Assembly: GCA_047600605.1 (NCBI GenBank)
Contig: JASGKK010000001.1
Span: 1,240,001-1,304,000, forward strand
From: CAYMZZ01 sp047600605
Lineage (GTDB): Bacteria; Bacteroidota; Bacteroidia; Chitinophagales; Chitinophagaceae
Length of the DNA: 64,000 bases
Direction of reading: 5' to 3'
In this document: positions 17,932 through 26,058 of the stretch, in pieces
How the letters are laid out: each line of letters starts with the position of its first letter
Position numbering within the stretch: the stretch's first letter is position 1
The notes under the pieces: model-generated
Database searches by the model: none
The model's input: the letters and a program-made list of their open reading frames with translations, nothing else
Told to the model about the DNA's origin: nothing
Made by a program: the position numbers and the translations under genes

Positions 17932-19524
17932 ATGCCTTTTCCGCCAGACAATCCCGTAACCTCCGCCACTGTTTCAGGGACCTATCGTTTTGCTCTTGTA
18001 TCGCTTCTGTTTTTTTTCAGCCTGAAATTCTTACCCGGCTGCACACAGGAGAAAAAAATAGTGCAGGGCAATATAACATTCCTCCCTCTTGCCGACTCCC
18101 TGCCCGACCTGCTGGCTCCCGGTCGTGGTGCCGAGCAATGGCATGACCAATACCGCGTAACTATTCCTACCATCAACGGCCATGGCAAATCGCTCGACAA
18201 ATATTACCGGTTCAGCTGGGTACAACTCGAAAAAGATCCTGGGCAGTATGACTGGAGCCTGTTTGACCAGGAGATCAATGATGCTATTGCCAATGGACAG
18301 AAATTTTCTTTTGGCATCATGGCCGCCTGCCCCTCCTGCACGCAGGGTAGCACCAGCATCCGCATCGATGGCAAAATAGCTTCCTATCCCCTGTACCTGC
18401 ATCAGCAAATGCAAAATGAACCCATCAAAGACTGGGTGACCTCCATCAGCGACATGTGGGTTCCCAACTGGAATAGCCCGGCTTACCTTACTGCACTGGA
18501 AAGGCTCAATACCGCACTCAACCAGCATTTGCAAACGGGCTCCTTCAACGGTATCCCCTACAAGAATGTCATCAATTACATCGACGTGCGTGGTTATGGC
18601 AGTTATGGTGAATGGCATGAGTCGGGTATTGTTGAAAATATGACGGAGCACCCGGCAGGTACGCGGGCCACTACTACCAGTCTGCAGCGTATCATCGATG
18701 CACATGTGCAGGGTTTTCCGGAATTTCAGCTCGTTGCACTGCTGGCCTGCTTTGATGCCAATATGCTGCGCAATACAGCCAATCCGCCTGAGATCGGCTA
18801 TTACGCACTTACCGTTTCCAATAAAAAAGGTAAACTGGGCCTGCGCCGCGACAACTGGGGTGCTACCGATAATTACCTCAGCCGCTACCTCGATAATAAT
18901 CCCGGGCAGTTCAAAGGATTAAAGTTTCAGCAGGCGCTGAGTGAGCGCTGGAAGATTGCCCCTGTAGTAGGTGAACCGATACATGGCGGTGCCGATTATA
19001 ATGGCTGTGAATATGGCGACCTCGAAAACCAGGTACGCCGCTATCATGCCAGTCTCTTTGGTAATGGCAACTATGCCGCATCCAATCGTCCCTGCATGCA
19101 GCAACAGATCATAGCAGCCAGCCGGGCAGCCGGTTATCGGCTGCTGCCTGAAGGAGGCAATGTAGACTCTGCTGCCGTTGCCGGCGATACGCTGACCAGC
19201 ACAATTTACTGGCGCAATACCGGAGTAGCTCCCAGCTATGATACCTGGCAGGTAAGCTATACACTGCATGACCTGCGAACAGATTCGTTACTTTATACCA
19301 CTGCATCGGGTTTTCAGCCCCGGTTATTTTTACCTGCCGATACGGCGCAGGCATTTACTGACCGGCTTTTTATTCCCGCCTCCTTTCCCGAAGGCAATTA
19401 TAACCTGCGACTCATCATCCGCGATCCTCACGGATACCGCCAACCACTGCCTCTGGCAATCAGTGGCCGGCAGGAGGATGGAAGTTATCCGGTGAGGACG
19501 ATTCAAATCATAAAGCGGAAGTAA
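17932..19524 (+). CDS. DUF4832 glycosidase-like lipoprotein
   Basis: 530 residues. The N terminus carries a hydrophobic segment and lipobox FLPGC (Cys37). The middle looks like a (beta/alpha)8 hydrolase: YRFSWVQLEKDPGQYDWSLF, FSFGIMAACPSC, YIDVRGYGSYGEWHE, and GGADYNGCEYGD near the barrel end. The C-terminal part fits DUF4832 and a beta-sandwich (GYRLLPEGGNV, TIYWRNTGVAPSYDTWQVSY). Family members are glycosidase-like proteins of unproven activity. It may be a surface or periplasmic sugar hydrolase; the link to the cohesin operon is only by position, as a terminator separates them. Confidence 0.75.
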   Translation: MPFPPDNPVTSATVSGTYRFALVSLLFFFSLKFLPGCTQEKKIVQGNITFLPLADSLPDLLAPGRGAEQWHDQYRVTIPTINGHGKSLDKYYRFSWVQLEKDPGQYDWSLFDQEINDAIANGQKFSFGIMAACPSCTQGSTSIRIDGKIASYPLYLHQQMQNEPIKDWVTSISDMWVPNWNSPAYLTALERLNTALNQHLQTGSFNGIPYKNVINYIDVRGYGSYGEWHESGIVENMTEHPAGTRATTTSLQRIIDAHVQGFPEFQLVALLACFDANMLRNTANPPEIGYYALTVSNKKGKLGLRRDNWGATDNYLSRYLDNNPGQFKGLKFQQALSERWKIAPVVGEPIHGGADYNGCEYGDLENQVRRYHASLFGNGNYAASNRPCMQQQIIAASRAAGYRLLPEGGNVDSAAVAGDTLTSTIYWRNTGVAPSYDTWQVSYTLHDLRTDSLLYTTASGFQPRLFLPADTAQAFTDRLFIPASFPEGNYNLRLIIRDPHGYRQPLPLAISGRQEDGSYPVRTIQIIKRK

Positions 19525-19534
19525 TATTCAGTTT

Positions 19535-19608
19535 AAAGGTTTAAAAGTATAAAAGGGAAAAAGCAGATACTGGCTATTTGTATTCCACCTTTATACTTTT
19601 AAACCTTT
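19535..19608. repeat. Word-repeat inverted pair, perfect 19-base arms
   Basis: Arms 19535-19553 and 19590-19608 are perfect inverse copies built of AAAGGTTTA/AAAGTATAAA words with a 36-base middle. It fills the gap between the DUF4832 gene and the sulfoxide reductase gene. Confidence 0.9.
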
Positions 19609-19632
19609 GTACACTATTATTATCTTTACCCC

Positions 19633-20106
19633 ATGGCAGAAGACTTAAAAATCGCTACCGGCAGCAAAGCTGAGCAATACATTTCCCTGGTTCCGCAGAT
19701 ACAGGGATTGCTGGAAGGCGAAACCGACCTGGTGGCCAACCTCGCTAACGTGACCGGTGCACTGAAAGAACAGTTTGGCTGGTTTTGGGTGGGCTTTTAT
19801 CTCGTAAAGGAAGATCAGTTGGTACTGGGACCTTTTCAGGGACCCGTAGCCTGCACGCGTATCCGCAAAGGTAAAGGCGTATGCGGCAGCAGCTGGGCCG
19901 AAGCACGCACACTTATTGTACCAGATGTAGAAAAATTTCCGGGGCATATCGCCTGCAGCAGTCTTTCCCGCTCAGAGATTGTAGTCCCCATCATTCGTCA
20001 GGGCGAAGTACTGGGCGTGCTGGATGCCGACAGCAGCGAACTTGATGAATTTGACAGCACCGACCAGCACTACCTTGAGCAAATCATTTCCCTGATCCCC
20101 TTTTGA
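19633..20106 (+). CDS. msrC: Free methionine-(R)-sulfoxide reductase (GAF domain)
   Basis: 157 residues, one GAF domain. It reduces free methionine-R-sulfoxide in the cytoplasm. The three redox cysteines of the family are present at 74, 84 and 108 (VACTRIRKGKGVCGSSW, then HIACSS), with spacing 10 and 24 equal to that of the E. coli enzyme (84/94/118). WFWVGFYLVKEDQLVLGPFQ and VLGVLDADSSELDEFD are also typical. TATCTTTA (one mismatch to the -7 box) lies 4 bases before the ATG. The acylphosphatase gene follows after 3 bases. Confidence 0.93.
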   Translation: MAEDLKIATGSKAEQYISLVPQIQGLLEGETDLVANLANVTGALKEQFGWFWVGFYLVKEDQLVLGPFQGPVACTRIRKGKGVCGSSWAEARTLIVPDVEKFPGHIACSSLSRSEIVVPIIRQGEVLGVLDADSSELDEFDSTDQHYLEQIISLIPF

Positions 20107-20109
20107 CCC

Positions 20110-20382
20110 GTGCGTAAAACAATTCAGATAACAGTGACAGGCAAAGTGCAGGGCGTTTTTTATCGCCAAAGCACCTTGCAAAAAGCAAAGGAACTTCACC
20201 TGGGAGGTGAGGTATGGAACAATGCTGATGGCAGCGTGGGCATACTGGCTACAGGTGAGGAGGAAGCCCTCCTTCAGCTCACTGATTGGTGCAGCGAAGG
20301 CCCCTCAAGGGCGCAGGTACATTCCGTTGAAGTTACCGATCAGTCTTTACAGGAATTTGCCGGTTTCAGCATCCGGCGCTGA
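20110..20382 (+). CDS. acyP: Acylphosphatase
   Basis: 90 residues, GTG start 3 bases after the reductase stop, so co-transcribed. It hydrolyses acyl-phosphates. The signature GKVQGVFYRQSTLQKA contains the phosphate-binding Arg19, and the catalytic Asn37 lies in EVWNNADGSV, at the usual distance. Length matches the family. Its TGA directly abuts the stop codon of the convergent threonine dehydrogenase gene, with no base between. Confidence 0.93.
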   Translation: MRKTIQITVTGKVQGVFYRQSTLQKAKELHLGGEVWNNADGSVGILATGEEEALLQLTDWCSEGPSRAQVHSVEVTDQSLQEFAGFSIRR

Positions 20383-21330
20383 TCACTCTCCGCGCAGATT
20401 GGTGAGCATATCCGTCGTCATTGCCGCCAGATCATATTCTTCTTTCCATCCCCAATCGGCACGCGCCACTGAATCATCAATGCTCTGCGGCCAGCTATCT
20501 GCGATATTCTGGCGGTAATCGGGTTTGTAGGAAATAGCAAAACCGGGAATATGATTGGATATTTCAGCCGCTATTTCACGTGGTGCGAAGCTCATACCTG
20601 ACACGTTGTAAGACGTGCGAATGCTGACCTTATGTGCCGGTGCTTCCATCAACTCTATTGTGGCGCGGATCGCATCGGGCATATACATCATAGGCAGATA
20701 GGTATCTTCTTTCAGGAAACATTCATACTTTCTGCTCTCCAACGCATCGTGATAGATCTCTACAGCGTAATCGGTGGTGCCTCCTCCCGGAGCTGATTTA
20801 TAGGAGATCAGGCCGGGATAACGCAGGCTGCGGACATCCACACCATACCGGTTGAAATAATAATTGCACCAGAATTCGCCGGCATACTTGCTGATGCCAT
20901 ATACCGTGATAGGCTCTATGATGGTTTGCTGCGGACAGTTTTGCCGGGGCGAACTGGGACCGAATACCGCAATGGAGGAAGGCCAGTATACTTTATGGAT
21001 CTTTTCTTCACGCGCAATATCCAACACATTGAGGAGTCCCTGCATATTCAGATGCCAGGCCAGGTTGGGGTTCTTTTCGCCGGTGGCAGAGAGGATAGCC
21101 GCCAGCAGGTATATCTGTGTGATGTTTTGACGGATCACCTGTACATGCAGCATTTCCTTATTCATCACATCGAGGCTCACATAAGGGCCGGTACCTTCGA
21201 GCAGGGGGTTCTGCTCCCGCAGATCGGAAGCGATCACCTGGCTATTGCCATATATTTTACGAAGCGCCAGCGTTAATTCCACTCCGATCTGTCCACTGGC
21301 ACCTATTACGAGAATCTTTTCTTTGAGCAT
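20383..21330 (-). CDS. L-threonine 3-dehydrogenase, SDR/epimerase type
   Basis: 315 residues from the ATG at 21330; the open frame upstream adds 19 residues that lie beyond the -7 box. Extended-SDR NAD site GASGQIG (10-16), and catalytic Y144 and K148 in VYGISK. Stretches characteristic of the Flavobacterium-type threonine dehydrogenase are RSLRYPGLISYKSAPGGGTT, LPMMYMPDAIRATIELM and RQNIADSWPQSIDDS. It oxidises threonine to 2-amino-3-ketobutyrate in threonine breakdown. The partner ligase gene is not in the window. Confidence 0.88.
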   Translation of the reverse strand: MLKEKILVIGASGQIGVELTLALRKIYGNSQVIASDLREQNPLLEGTGPYVSLDVMNKEMLHVQVIRQNITQIYLLAAILSATGEKNPNLAWHLNMQGLLNVLDIAREEKIHKVYWPSSIAVFGPSSPRQNCPQQTIIEPITVYGISKYAGEFWCNYYFNRYGVDVRSLRYPGLISYKSAPGGGTTDYAVEIYHDALESRKYECFLKEDTYLPMMYMPDAIRATIELMEAPAHKVSIRTSYNVSGMSFAPREIAAEISNHIPGFAISYKPDYRQNIADSWPQSIDDSVARADWGWKEEYDLAAMTTDMLTNLRGE

Positions 21331-21348
21331 GGATTTCGATTGAATTTT

Positions 21349-21356
21349 CAAAAGTA
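21349..21356 (-). promoter_or_regulatory. -7 box TACTTTTG of the threonine dehydrogenase gene
   Basis: Exact TAnnTTTG on the minus strand, 18 bases before the ATG at 21330. No clear -33 TTTG is seen because upstream DNA is word-repeat. Confidence 0.5.
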
Positions 21357-21385
21357 GGGGAAAAAGGAAAAATGTGCTAATGAAC

Positions 21386-21547
21386 AATGTGCTAATGTGC
21401 TGATGTGCTAGTGTGCTAATGCAGATCAGTCCTTTGAGTCAGAGAGTTTTTACCTAATTAAATACTCGCAGACAGGAAATGGCAGAATTCAATAATAACT
21501 TTTCACCCTTTCATTAGCACACTAGCACATCAGCACATTAGCACATT
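21386..21547. repeat. Word-repeat inverted pair, perfect 36-base arms
   Basis: Arms 21386-21421 and 21512-21547 are perfect inverse copies made of four to five 8-base words (TGTGCTAA, TGTGCTGA, TGTGCTAG). The middle is 90 bases. It occupies the divergent promoter region of the threonine dehydrogenase and kdsA genes; the right arm ends 7 bases before the kdsA -7 box. Confidence 0.95.
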
Positions 21548-21554
21548 CTCTCCG

Positions 21555-21562
21555 TATCTTTG
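21555..21562 (+). promoter_or_regulatory. -7 box TATCTTTG of kdsA, leaderless
   Basis: Exact consensus with only four bases (CCCC) between it and the kdsA ATG, which places the transcript start at or next to the ATG. Confidence 0.7.
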
Positions 21563-21566
21563 CCCC

Positions 21567-22388
21567 ATGACGCCTTTTTTAAAAGACCTGTTTGCCGGAC
21601 AGCAGTATGATGAGAAAAACTTTTTTCTGATTGCCGGCCCCTGTGTGGTGGAAAGTGAAGAGCTGGTAATGGAAGTCGCCGAAAAGGTATCGGGTATTTG
21701 CCGCAACCTGGGGATTCCCTATGTTTTTAAGGCCTCTTACCGCAAAGCCAATCGTACCAGTGCCGGTTCCTTTACAGGCATTGGCGATGAAGCTGCCCTG
21801 CAACTGGTGCAGAAAGCCGGTCAGGCTTATAAGCTGCCTACAACCTCCGATATTCACGCACATGAAGAAGCCGCTGTCGCTGCCAGGTATATTGATATCC
21901 TGCAGATCCCCGCTTTTCTGTGCCGGCAGACCGATCTCCTGTATGCTGCCGGTGAAACAGGTAAAATCGTAAACGTAAAAAAAGGACAGTTCCTCAGCGG
22001 ACCGGCCATGAAATTCGCAGTAGAAAAGATCAAACATACCGGCAACAGCAAGATCATCCTTACCGAACGCGGCACCACATTTGGCTACCAGGACCTGGTG
22101 GTTGATTTCCGCAATATTCCCTGGATGCAGGAGCATCAAACACCGGTCGTGATGGATGTGACCCATTCACTGCAACAACCCAATCAAAGCAGCGGGGTGA
22201 CAGGGGGCAATCCACAACTCATTGGTACCATTGCCAAAGCCGCCATTGCTACAGGCGCCAATGGATTATTTATAGAAACACATCCTGAACCCGCCAAAGC
22301 GCTGAGTGACGGCGCCAATATGCTGCGCCTCGATCTGCTCGAAGGACTACTGCAGCAACTGGTAAAACTGCGGAAGGCGGTTATATAA
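21567..22388 (+). CDS. kdsA: 3-deoxy-8-phosphooctulonate synthase
   Basis: 273 residues. It condenses phosphoenolpyruvate with arabinose-5-phosphate to KDO-8-phosphate for lipopolysaccharide core synthesis. Signature stretches are IAGPCVVESEELV, FKASYRKANRTSAGSFTG, LPTTSDIHAHEEA, DILQIPAFLCRQTDLL, TERGTTFGYQDLVVDFR, VMDVTHSLQQPN and FIETHPEPAKALSDGANML. Full length. It is expressed from a leaderless-type promoter and closed by a bidirectional terminator. Confidence 0.97.
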   Translation: MTPFLKDLFAGQQYDEKNFFLIAGPCVVESEELVMEVAEKVSGICRNLGIPYVFKASYRKANRTSAGSFTGIGDEAALQLVQKAGQAYKLPTTSDIHAHEEAAVAARYIDILQIPAFLCRQTDLLYAAGETGKIVNVKKGQFLSGPAMKFAVEKIKHTGNSKIILTERGTTFGYQDLVVDFRNIPWMQEHQTPVVMDVTHSLQQPNQSSGVTGGNPQLIGTIAKAAIATGANGLFIETHPEPAKALSDGANMLRLDLLEGLLQQLVKLRKAVI

Positions 22389-22489
22389 CTGTAGCATCGC
22401 AATGCATAGCCTTGCTACAATAAAGGGGGGCCGTATTTATTGCAAATACACCCTGCATTACGAACCTGCAAACGAACCCTGATCATCAT

Positions 22490-22519
22490 AAAAAAAACCG
22501 GCTCACGCCGGTTTTTTTT
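22490..22519. terminator. Bidirectional rho-independent terminator
   Basis: Eight A, stem CCGGC / GCCGG with a 4-base loop, then eight T (arms 22490-22502 and 22507-22519). It separates the convergent kdsA and lolA genes. Confidence 0.93.
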
Positions 22520-22536
22520 ATGAAATATGTTTCTTG

Positions 22537-23196
22537 TTAACGAAGATCTACTTCTTCCACTCCGGGATATTTGCTTTTATCAAATACGAAAACATTATCT
22601 GCCAGTGGCTGATTTGTTTTCATGGTAGTAACAGTATAGGAATAACGGTTACCGCCATTTTCCAGCACACGTGTGCTATAAATGGTTTTGGCCGCTTTAT
22701 TGATCTGAAGATATACCTTATGAAAAGATTTGCTCTTGTCAGTAGGTGTCATCTCAATTTCCTGGATCGTTTTGGCGCCTACTTTTTTCTCTCCGTTGAG
22801 GATAGAATAAAAATCCTTATCGTAGAAATTGGTAAAGAGTTTCTGGGGAGTGATCATGCCACTGCTGGCATCCAGGTTTGAAACAGTCACTTCTTTGGCA
22901 CTTTTATCATAATTCCACACAGTCTTTCCATCGCTGAAGATTTCCTGTCCGGCAAAGCTTACTTTATAGCGGGTACCTTTCATCATAACGGTACCGGTTT
23001 TGGTAGACATCACCTTACCCTTCGCATCTTCTACTTTGTAGGTGAAGGTTGCCTGTACCGTGGTAAAGGTTTTGAACTTGTCGCTCACAGATTTGAGTAC
23101 GGCCGTGGCCTCGGGATCATTTTTGGTGGGATCTTTTTGGGCCAGCAGGGTTCCAACAAAGACGAAAGAAAGTAAGGATAAATAAAACTTCTTCAT
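22537..23196 (-). CDS. lolA: Outer-membrane lipoprotein carrier LolA family protein
   Basis: 219 residues with a signal peptide (MKKFYLSLLSFVFVGTLLAQ). LolA-type strands are visible: TVQATFTYKVEDAKG, GTVMMKGTRYKVSFAGQEIF, DGKTVWNYDKSAKEVTV, then TPQKLFTNFYDKDF. It would ferry lipoproteins through the periplasm, or be one of the LolA-like paralogues common in Bacteroidota. A -7 box lies 50 bases upstream, and the leader contains a small CCGGTT/AACCCGG hairpin. Confidence 0.85.
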   Translation of the reverse strand: MKKFYLSLLSFVFVGTLLAQKDPTKNDPEATAVLKSVSDKFKTFTTVQATFTYKVEDAKGKVMSTKTGTVMMKGTRYKVSFAGQEIFSDGKTVWNYDKSAKEVTVSNLDASSGMITPQKLFTNFYDKDFYSILNGEKKVGAKTIQEIEMTPTDKSKSFHKVYLQINKAAKTIYSTRVLENGGNRYSYTVTTMKTNQPLADNVFVFDKSKYPGVEEVDLR

Positions 23197-23246
23197 TTAC
23201 AATATTTTATCAACGAATTATAGAATGACCGGGTTAAAAACCGGCG

Positions 23247-23279
23247 CAAAAATAAGCTATTACCATTCAAGACTGGCAA
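23247..23279 (-). promoter_or_regulatory. Promoter of lolA
   Basis: Minus strand: TTG (23277-23279), 22 bases, then TATTTTTG (23247-23254). This agrees with the Bacteroidota -33/-7 layout. Confidence 0.6.
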
Positions 23280-23327
23280 CAAGGATGCCGGGTTGCACTA
23301 TGCCTGTTTTCTTAACATTTTTGTTTC

Positions 23328-25943
23328 CTAACCCAGGTGTGAGAGATGTTGCTCGAGGTCCATTTCTGTCTTGATCAGCACATCGCGGGCCTTACTGCCC
23401 TGGTTGGGACCTACAATACCGGCAGCTTCCAGTTGATCCATCAGGCGGCCGGCCCTGTTGTATCCCAGCTTCATACGGCGCTGCAGCAGGGAGGTCGATC
23501 CCACCTGCGCCTGTACAATAAGCCGGGCTGCATCCTCAAACATGGAATCGCGGTCAGAAAGGTCAAAATCTCTCCCTTCCAGTTCCTTTTCATCCACATA
23601 CTCGGGCAGCAGGAATGCCTGCGGGTATCCCCGCTGATCGCTGATAAAATCAACCACTCCTTCTACTTCTGGCGTATCGACAAAGGCACACTGCAGGCGG
23701 GTAAGATCACCATTGTGAGAAATAAGCATATCACCCTTACCGATCAGTTGCTCTGCACCGCCGGTATCGAGGATGGTACGTGAATTGATCTTGGAAGACA
23801 CTTTAAATGCAATACGCGCCGGGAAGTTGGCCTTAATAGTACCGGTAATGATATTGACAGAGGGGCGCTGTGTGGCAATGATCAGGTGAATACCAATGGC
23901 ACGGGCCAGCTGCGCCAGACGTGCAATAGGCATTTCCACTTCCTTACCCGCCGTCATGATCAGATCCGCAAACTCATCAATAACCAGTACAATAAACGGA
24001 AGGAACTGATGTCCTTTTTGCGGATTCAGTTTTCGTTTTACAAACTTTTCGTTGTACTCTTTGATATTACGTGCACCGGCTTCTTTGAGCAGATCATAGC
24101 GGTTATCCATCTCAATACACAATGCATTGAGCGTATGCACTACTTTTTTGGTATCGGTGATAATAGCGTCCTCCTCTCCCGGCAGCTTGGCCAGAAAATG
24201 TTTTTCAATATGCCGGTAAATACTCAGTTCCACTTTTTTGGGATCAATGAGTACAAACTTGAGTTGTGAAGGATGTTTTTTATACAACAGGGAAACCAGG
24301 ATGGCATTCAGGCCTACTGATTTACCCTGACCGGTAGCACCGGCCATCAGCAGGTGAGGCATGCTGGCCAGGTCAACGATATAATTGTCATTATTGATCT
24401 TCTTACCAATAGCAATCGGGAGACTGAAACTATTGTGCTGAAACTTGTCGGAAGTCAGCAGGGTTTTCATACTCACCACCGTCTTCTTTACATTAGGCAC
24501 TTCGATACCAATGGTACCCTTGCCGGGTATGGGGGCAATGATACGAATACCCAGTGCCGCCAGGCTCAACGCAATATCATCTTCCAGGTTTTTGATACGT
24601 GAAATACGCACACCGGCAGCCGGTACGATCTCATAAAGCGTGACAGTGGGGCCTACTGTTGCGCTGATTTTCTGTATCTCTATAGAATAGTTGCGCAGGG
24701 TGGCGATGATCTGGTTTTTATTATTCTCCAGCTCTGCAGGATCCTGAATGATCTTTTCGCTGCCATGCGTTTCCAGCAGGTCGGGTGTGGGATATTTGTA
24801 ATCCCGCAGATCAAGCGTAGGTTCATAGGGCGGCAGATTTTCTATGGCCGACTCCCCTTCCTCTACCGGTTCTTCTGCAGGCGCTGTTTTGATTTCGAGT
24901 TGCAATCCGTCAGCCGGTATTGCTGGTGGTTCTGGTTTTATCGGTGGTGGCGGTACGATCAACTCCTGCTCTGCTGGCGGAGCGGGTGGCTCCTGGCTGA
25001 TCTGTGAAGCCAGCCGGTCATTCAGCGTAAGCTCTTCATGCTGATGGAAGAGATCGTTTACTATTTCTTTTTCTATCAGTGGCGTGGTGGCATCCAGCTC
25101 ATCTTCGTCATCAAGAGGATCTTTTTCGATGAGGGTAAACTCATGTTTGGGAGCCACCTCTTCATCAATTACCAGCAGGGGTGTATCCTTCTTTACTGTA
25201 TTCTTCTTTTTATCCGCTACCGGCCCGGGTTCAATGTCGGTTGCGGTTTCTTCGGTTATCGCTTCTTCGTTATCGGTTTCTGCTGTAGCAGGAGCAGCTT
25301 GCTTTTTCTGGGGCAGGTTAAAGGCCGGGTTGAATTGCCAGATCACATAGGCCACGGCTACCAGCAGCAGCAATGCGGCGGTACCTACATTGCCCAGTAT
25401 GCCGGTCAGCCAGTCGCTGATCATATTACCCACGCCACCACCAAACCGGAAAAGGCCATCGGAGAAAATAAAAGCCAGCGATACAGACAGTACCAGCAAA
25501 CCGATGGTTACATACTTCAGGTTTTTGCGGATGGAAAAGATTTTTTTTGCAAAAAGCAGATTTACTCCCAACACAAAGAAGAAGGTGCAGATAAGCAGGG
25601 AGGCGATCCCAAACCCTTTATAAATAAAAAAGTGGGAAGCTACGGCTCCCAGCCGCCCCAGCAGGTTATTCACTTTTACATCGTGATCAAAGAGAATGGA
25701 AAGTCCGCGGGTCACTTCTGTCTGATCTTCTTTCCAGGTAAAGAAGTAGGAAAGGAAAGCGATCACTAAAAACAGGGAGACAAGCAGGCACACCGCACCC
25801 GTGATCTTGAGGGTGCGCTCATCCCGGGCCAGCTCCTGCCAGTTGATCCGTTCTTCTGCTTCCTGTTTCAAGCCTTTGGCATCAGCCTTTCCGGTAGTCT
25901 TTTTAGTAGTTTTTGCAGGGGTCTTTTTCTGCTTTTGGGCCAT
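23328..25943 (-). CDS. ftsK: DNA translocase FtsK/SpoIIIE
   Basis: 871 residues from the ATG at 25943 (MAQKQKK). In-frame ATGs at 25970 and further upstream lie beyond the -7 box and are rejected. N terminus: Lys-rich head, then four membrane helices (about 50-210), then a long Pro/Glu-rich linker (about 220-390). The motor has Walker A GATGQGKS (535-542) and Walker B IVLVIDEFADLI, and the end carries the DNA-reading gamma domain (LLQRRMKLGYNRAGRLMDQL). It pumps chromosome DNA through the division septum. It is divergent from the sensor kinase gene. Confidence 0.96.
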   Translation of the reverse strand: MAQKQKKTPAKTTKKTTGKADAKGLKQEAEERINWQELARDERTLKITGAVCLLVSLFLVIAFLSYFFTWKEDQTEVTRGLSILFDHDVKVNNLLGRLGAVASHFFIYKGFGIASLLICTFFFVLGVNLLFAKKIFSIRKNLKYVTIGLLVLSVSLAFIFSDGLFRFGGGVGNMISDWLTGILGNVGTAALLLLVAVAYVIWQFNPAFNLPQKKQAAPATAETDNEEAITEETATDIEPGPVADKKKNTVKKDTPLLVIDEEVAPKHEFTLIEKDPLDDEDELDATTPLIEKEIVNDLFHQHEELTLNDRLASQISQEPPAPPAEQELIVPPPPIKPEPPAIPADGLQLEIKTAPAEEPVEEGESAIENLPPYEPTLDLRDYKYPTPDLLETHGSEKIIQDPAELENNKNQIIATLRNYSIEIQKISATVGPTVTLYEIVPAAGVRISRIKNLEDDIALSLAALGIRIIAPIPGKGTIGIEVPNVKKTVVSMKTLLTSDKFQHNSFSLPIAIGKKINNDNYIVDLASMPHLLMAGATGQGKSVGLNAILVSLLYKKHPSQLKFVLIDPKKVELSIYRHIEKHFLAKLPGEEDAIITDTKKVVHTLNALCIEMDNRYDLLKEAGARNIKEYNEKFVKRKLNPQKGHQFLPFIVLVIDEFADLIMTAGKEVEMPIARLAQLARAIGIHLIIATQRPSVNIITGTIKANFPARIAFKVSSKINSRTILDTGGAEQLIGKGDMLISHNGDLTRLQCAFVDTPEVEGVVDFISDQRGYPQAFLLPEYVDEKELEGRDFDLSDRDSMFEDAARLIVQAQVGSTSLLQRRMKLGYNRAGRLMDQLEAAGIVGPNQGSKARDVLIKTEMDLEQHLSHLG

Positions 25944-25948
25944 ATCGG

Positions 25949-25956
25949 CAAAGATA
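25949..25956 (-). promoter_or_regulatory. -7 box TATCTTTG of ftsK, leaderless
   Basis: Exact consensus on the minus strand with five bases to the ATG at 25943; this decides the start of ftsK. Confidence 0.7.
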
Positions 25957-26058
25957 GCATAGTTTGTCATTTTTGCCGGAAGGCCTCTATCGGTCTTTCC
26001 GGCCACCCCAAAAGCAGAAAAATTACCGCAAAGTAGTAGGCCTGTTACTCGCAAAACC

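Noticed and set aside
21386..21547. MITE or insertion-sequence end
   Set aside because: The arms are tandem words rather than a fixed terminal repeat, other loci have different words, and no target duplication or transposase is present.
25038..25769. Plus-strand frame of 243 codons inside ftsK
   Set aside because: It covers the FtsK linker and membrane helices in reverse; the Phe/Tyr/Gly-rich composition is an artefact of the opposite strand.
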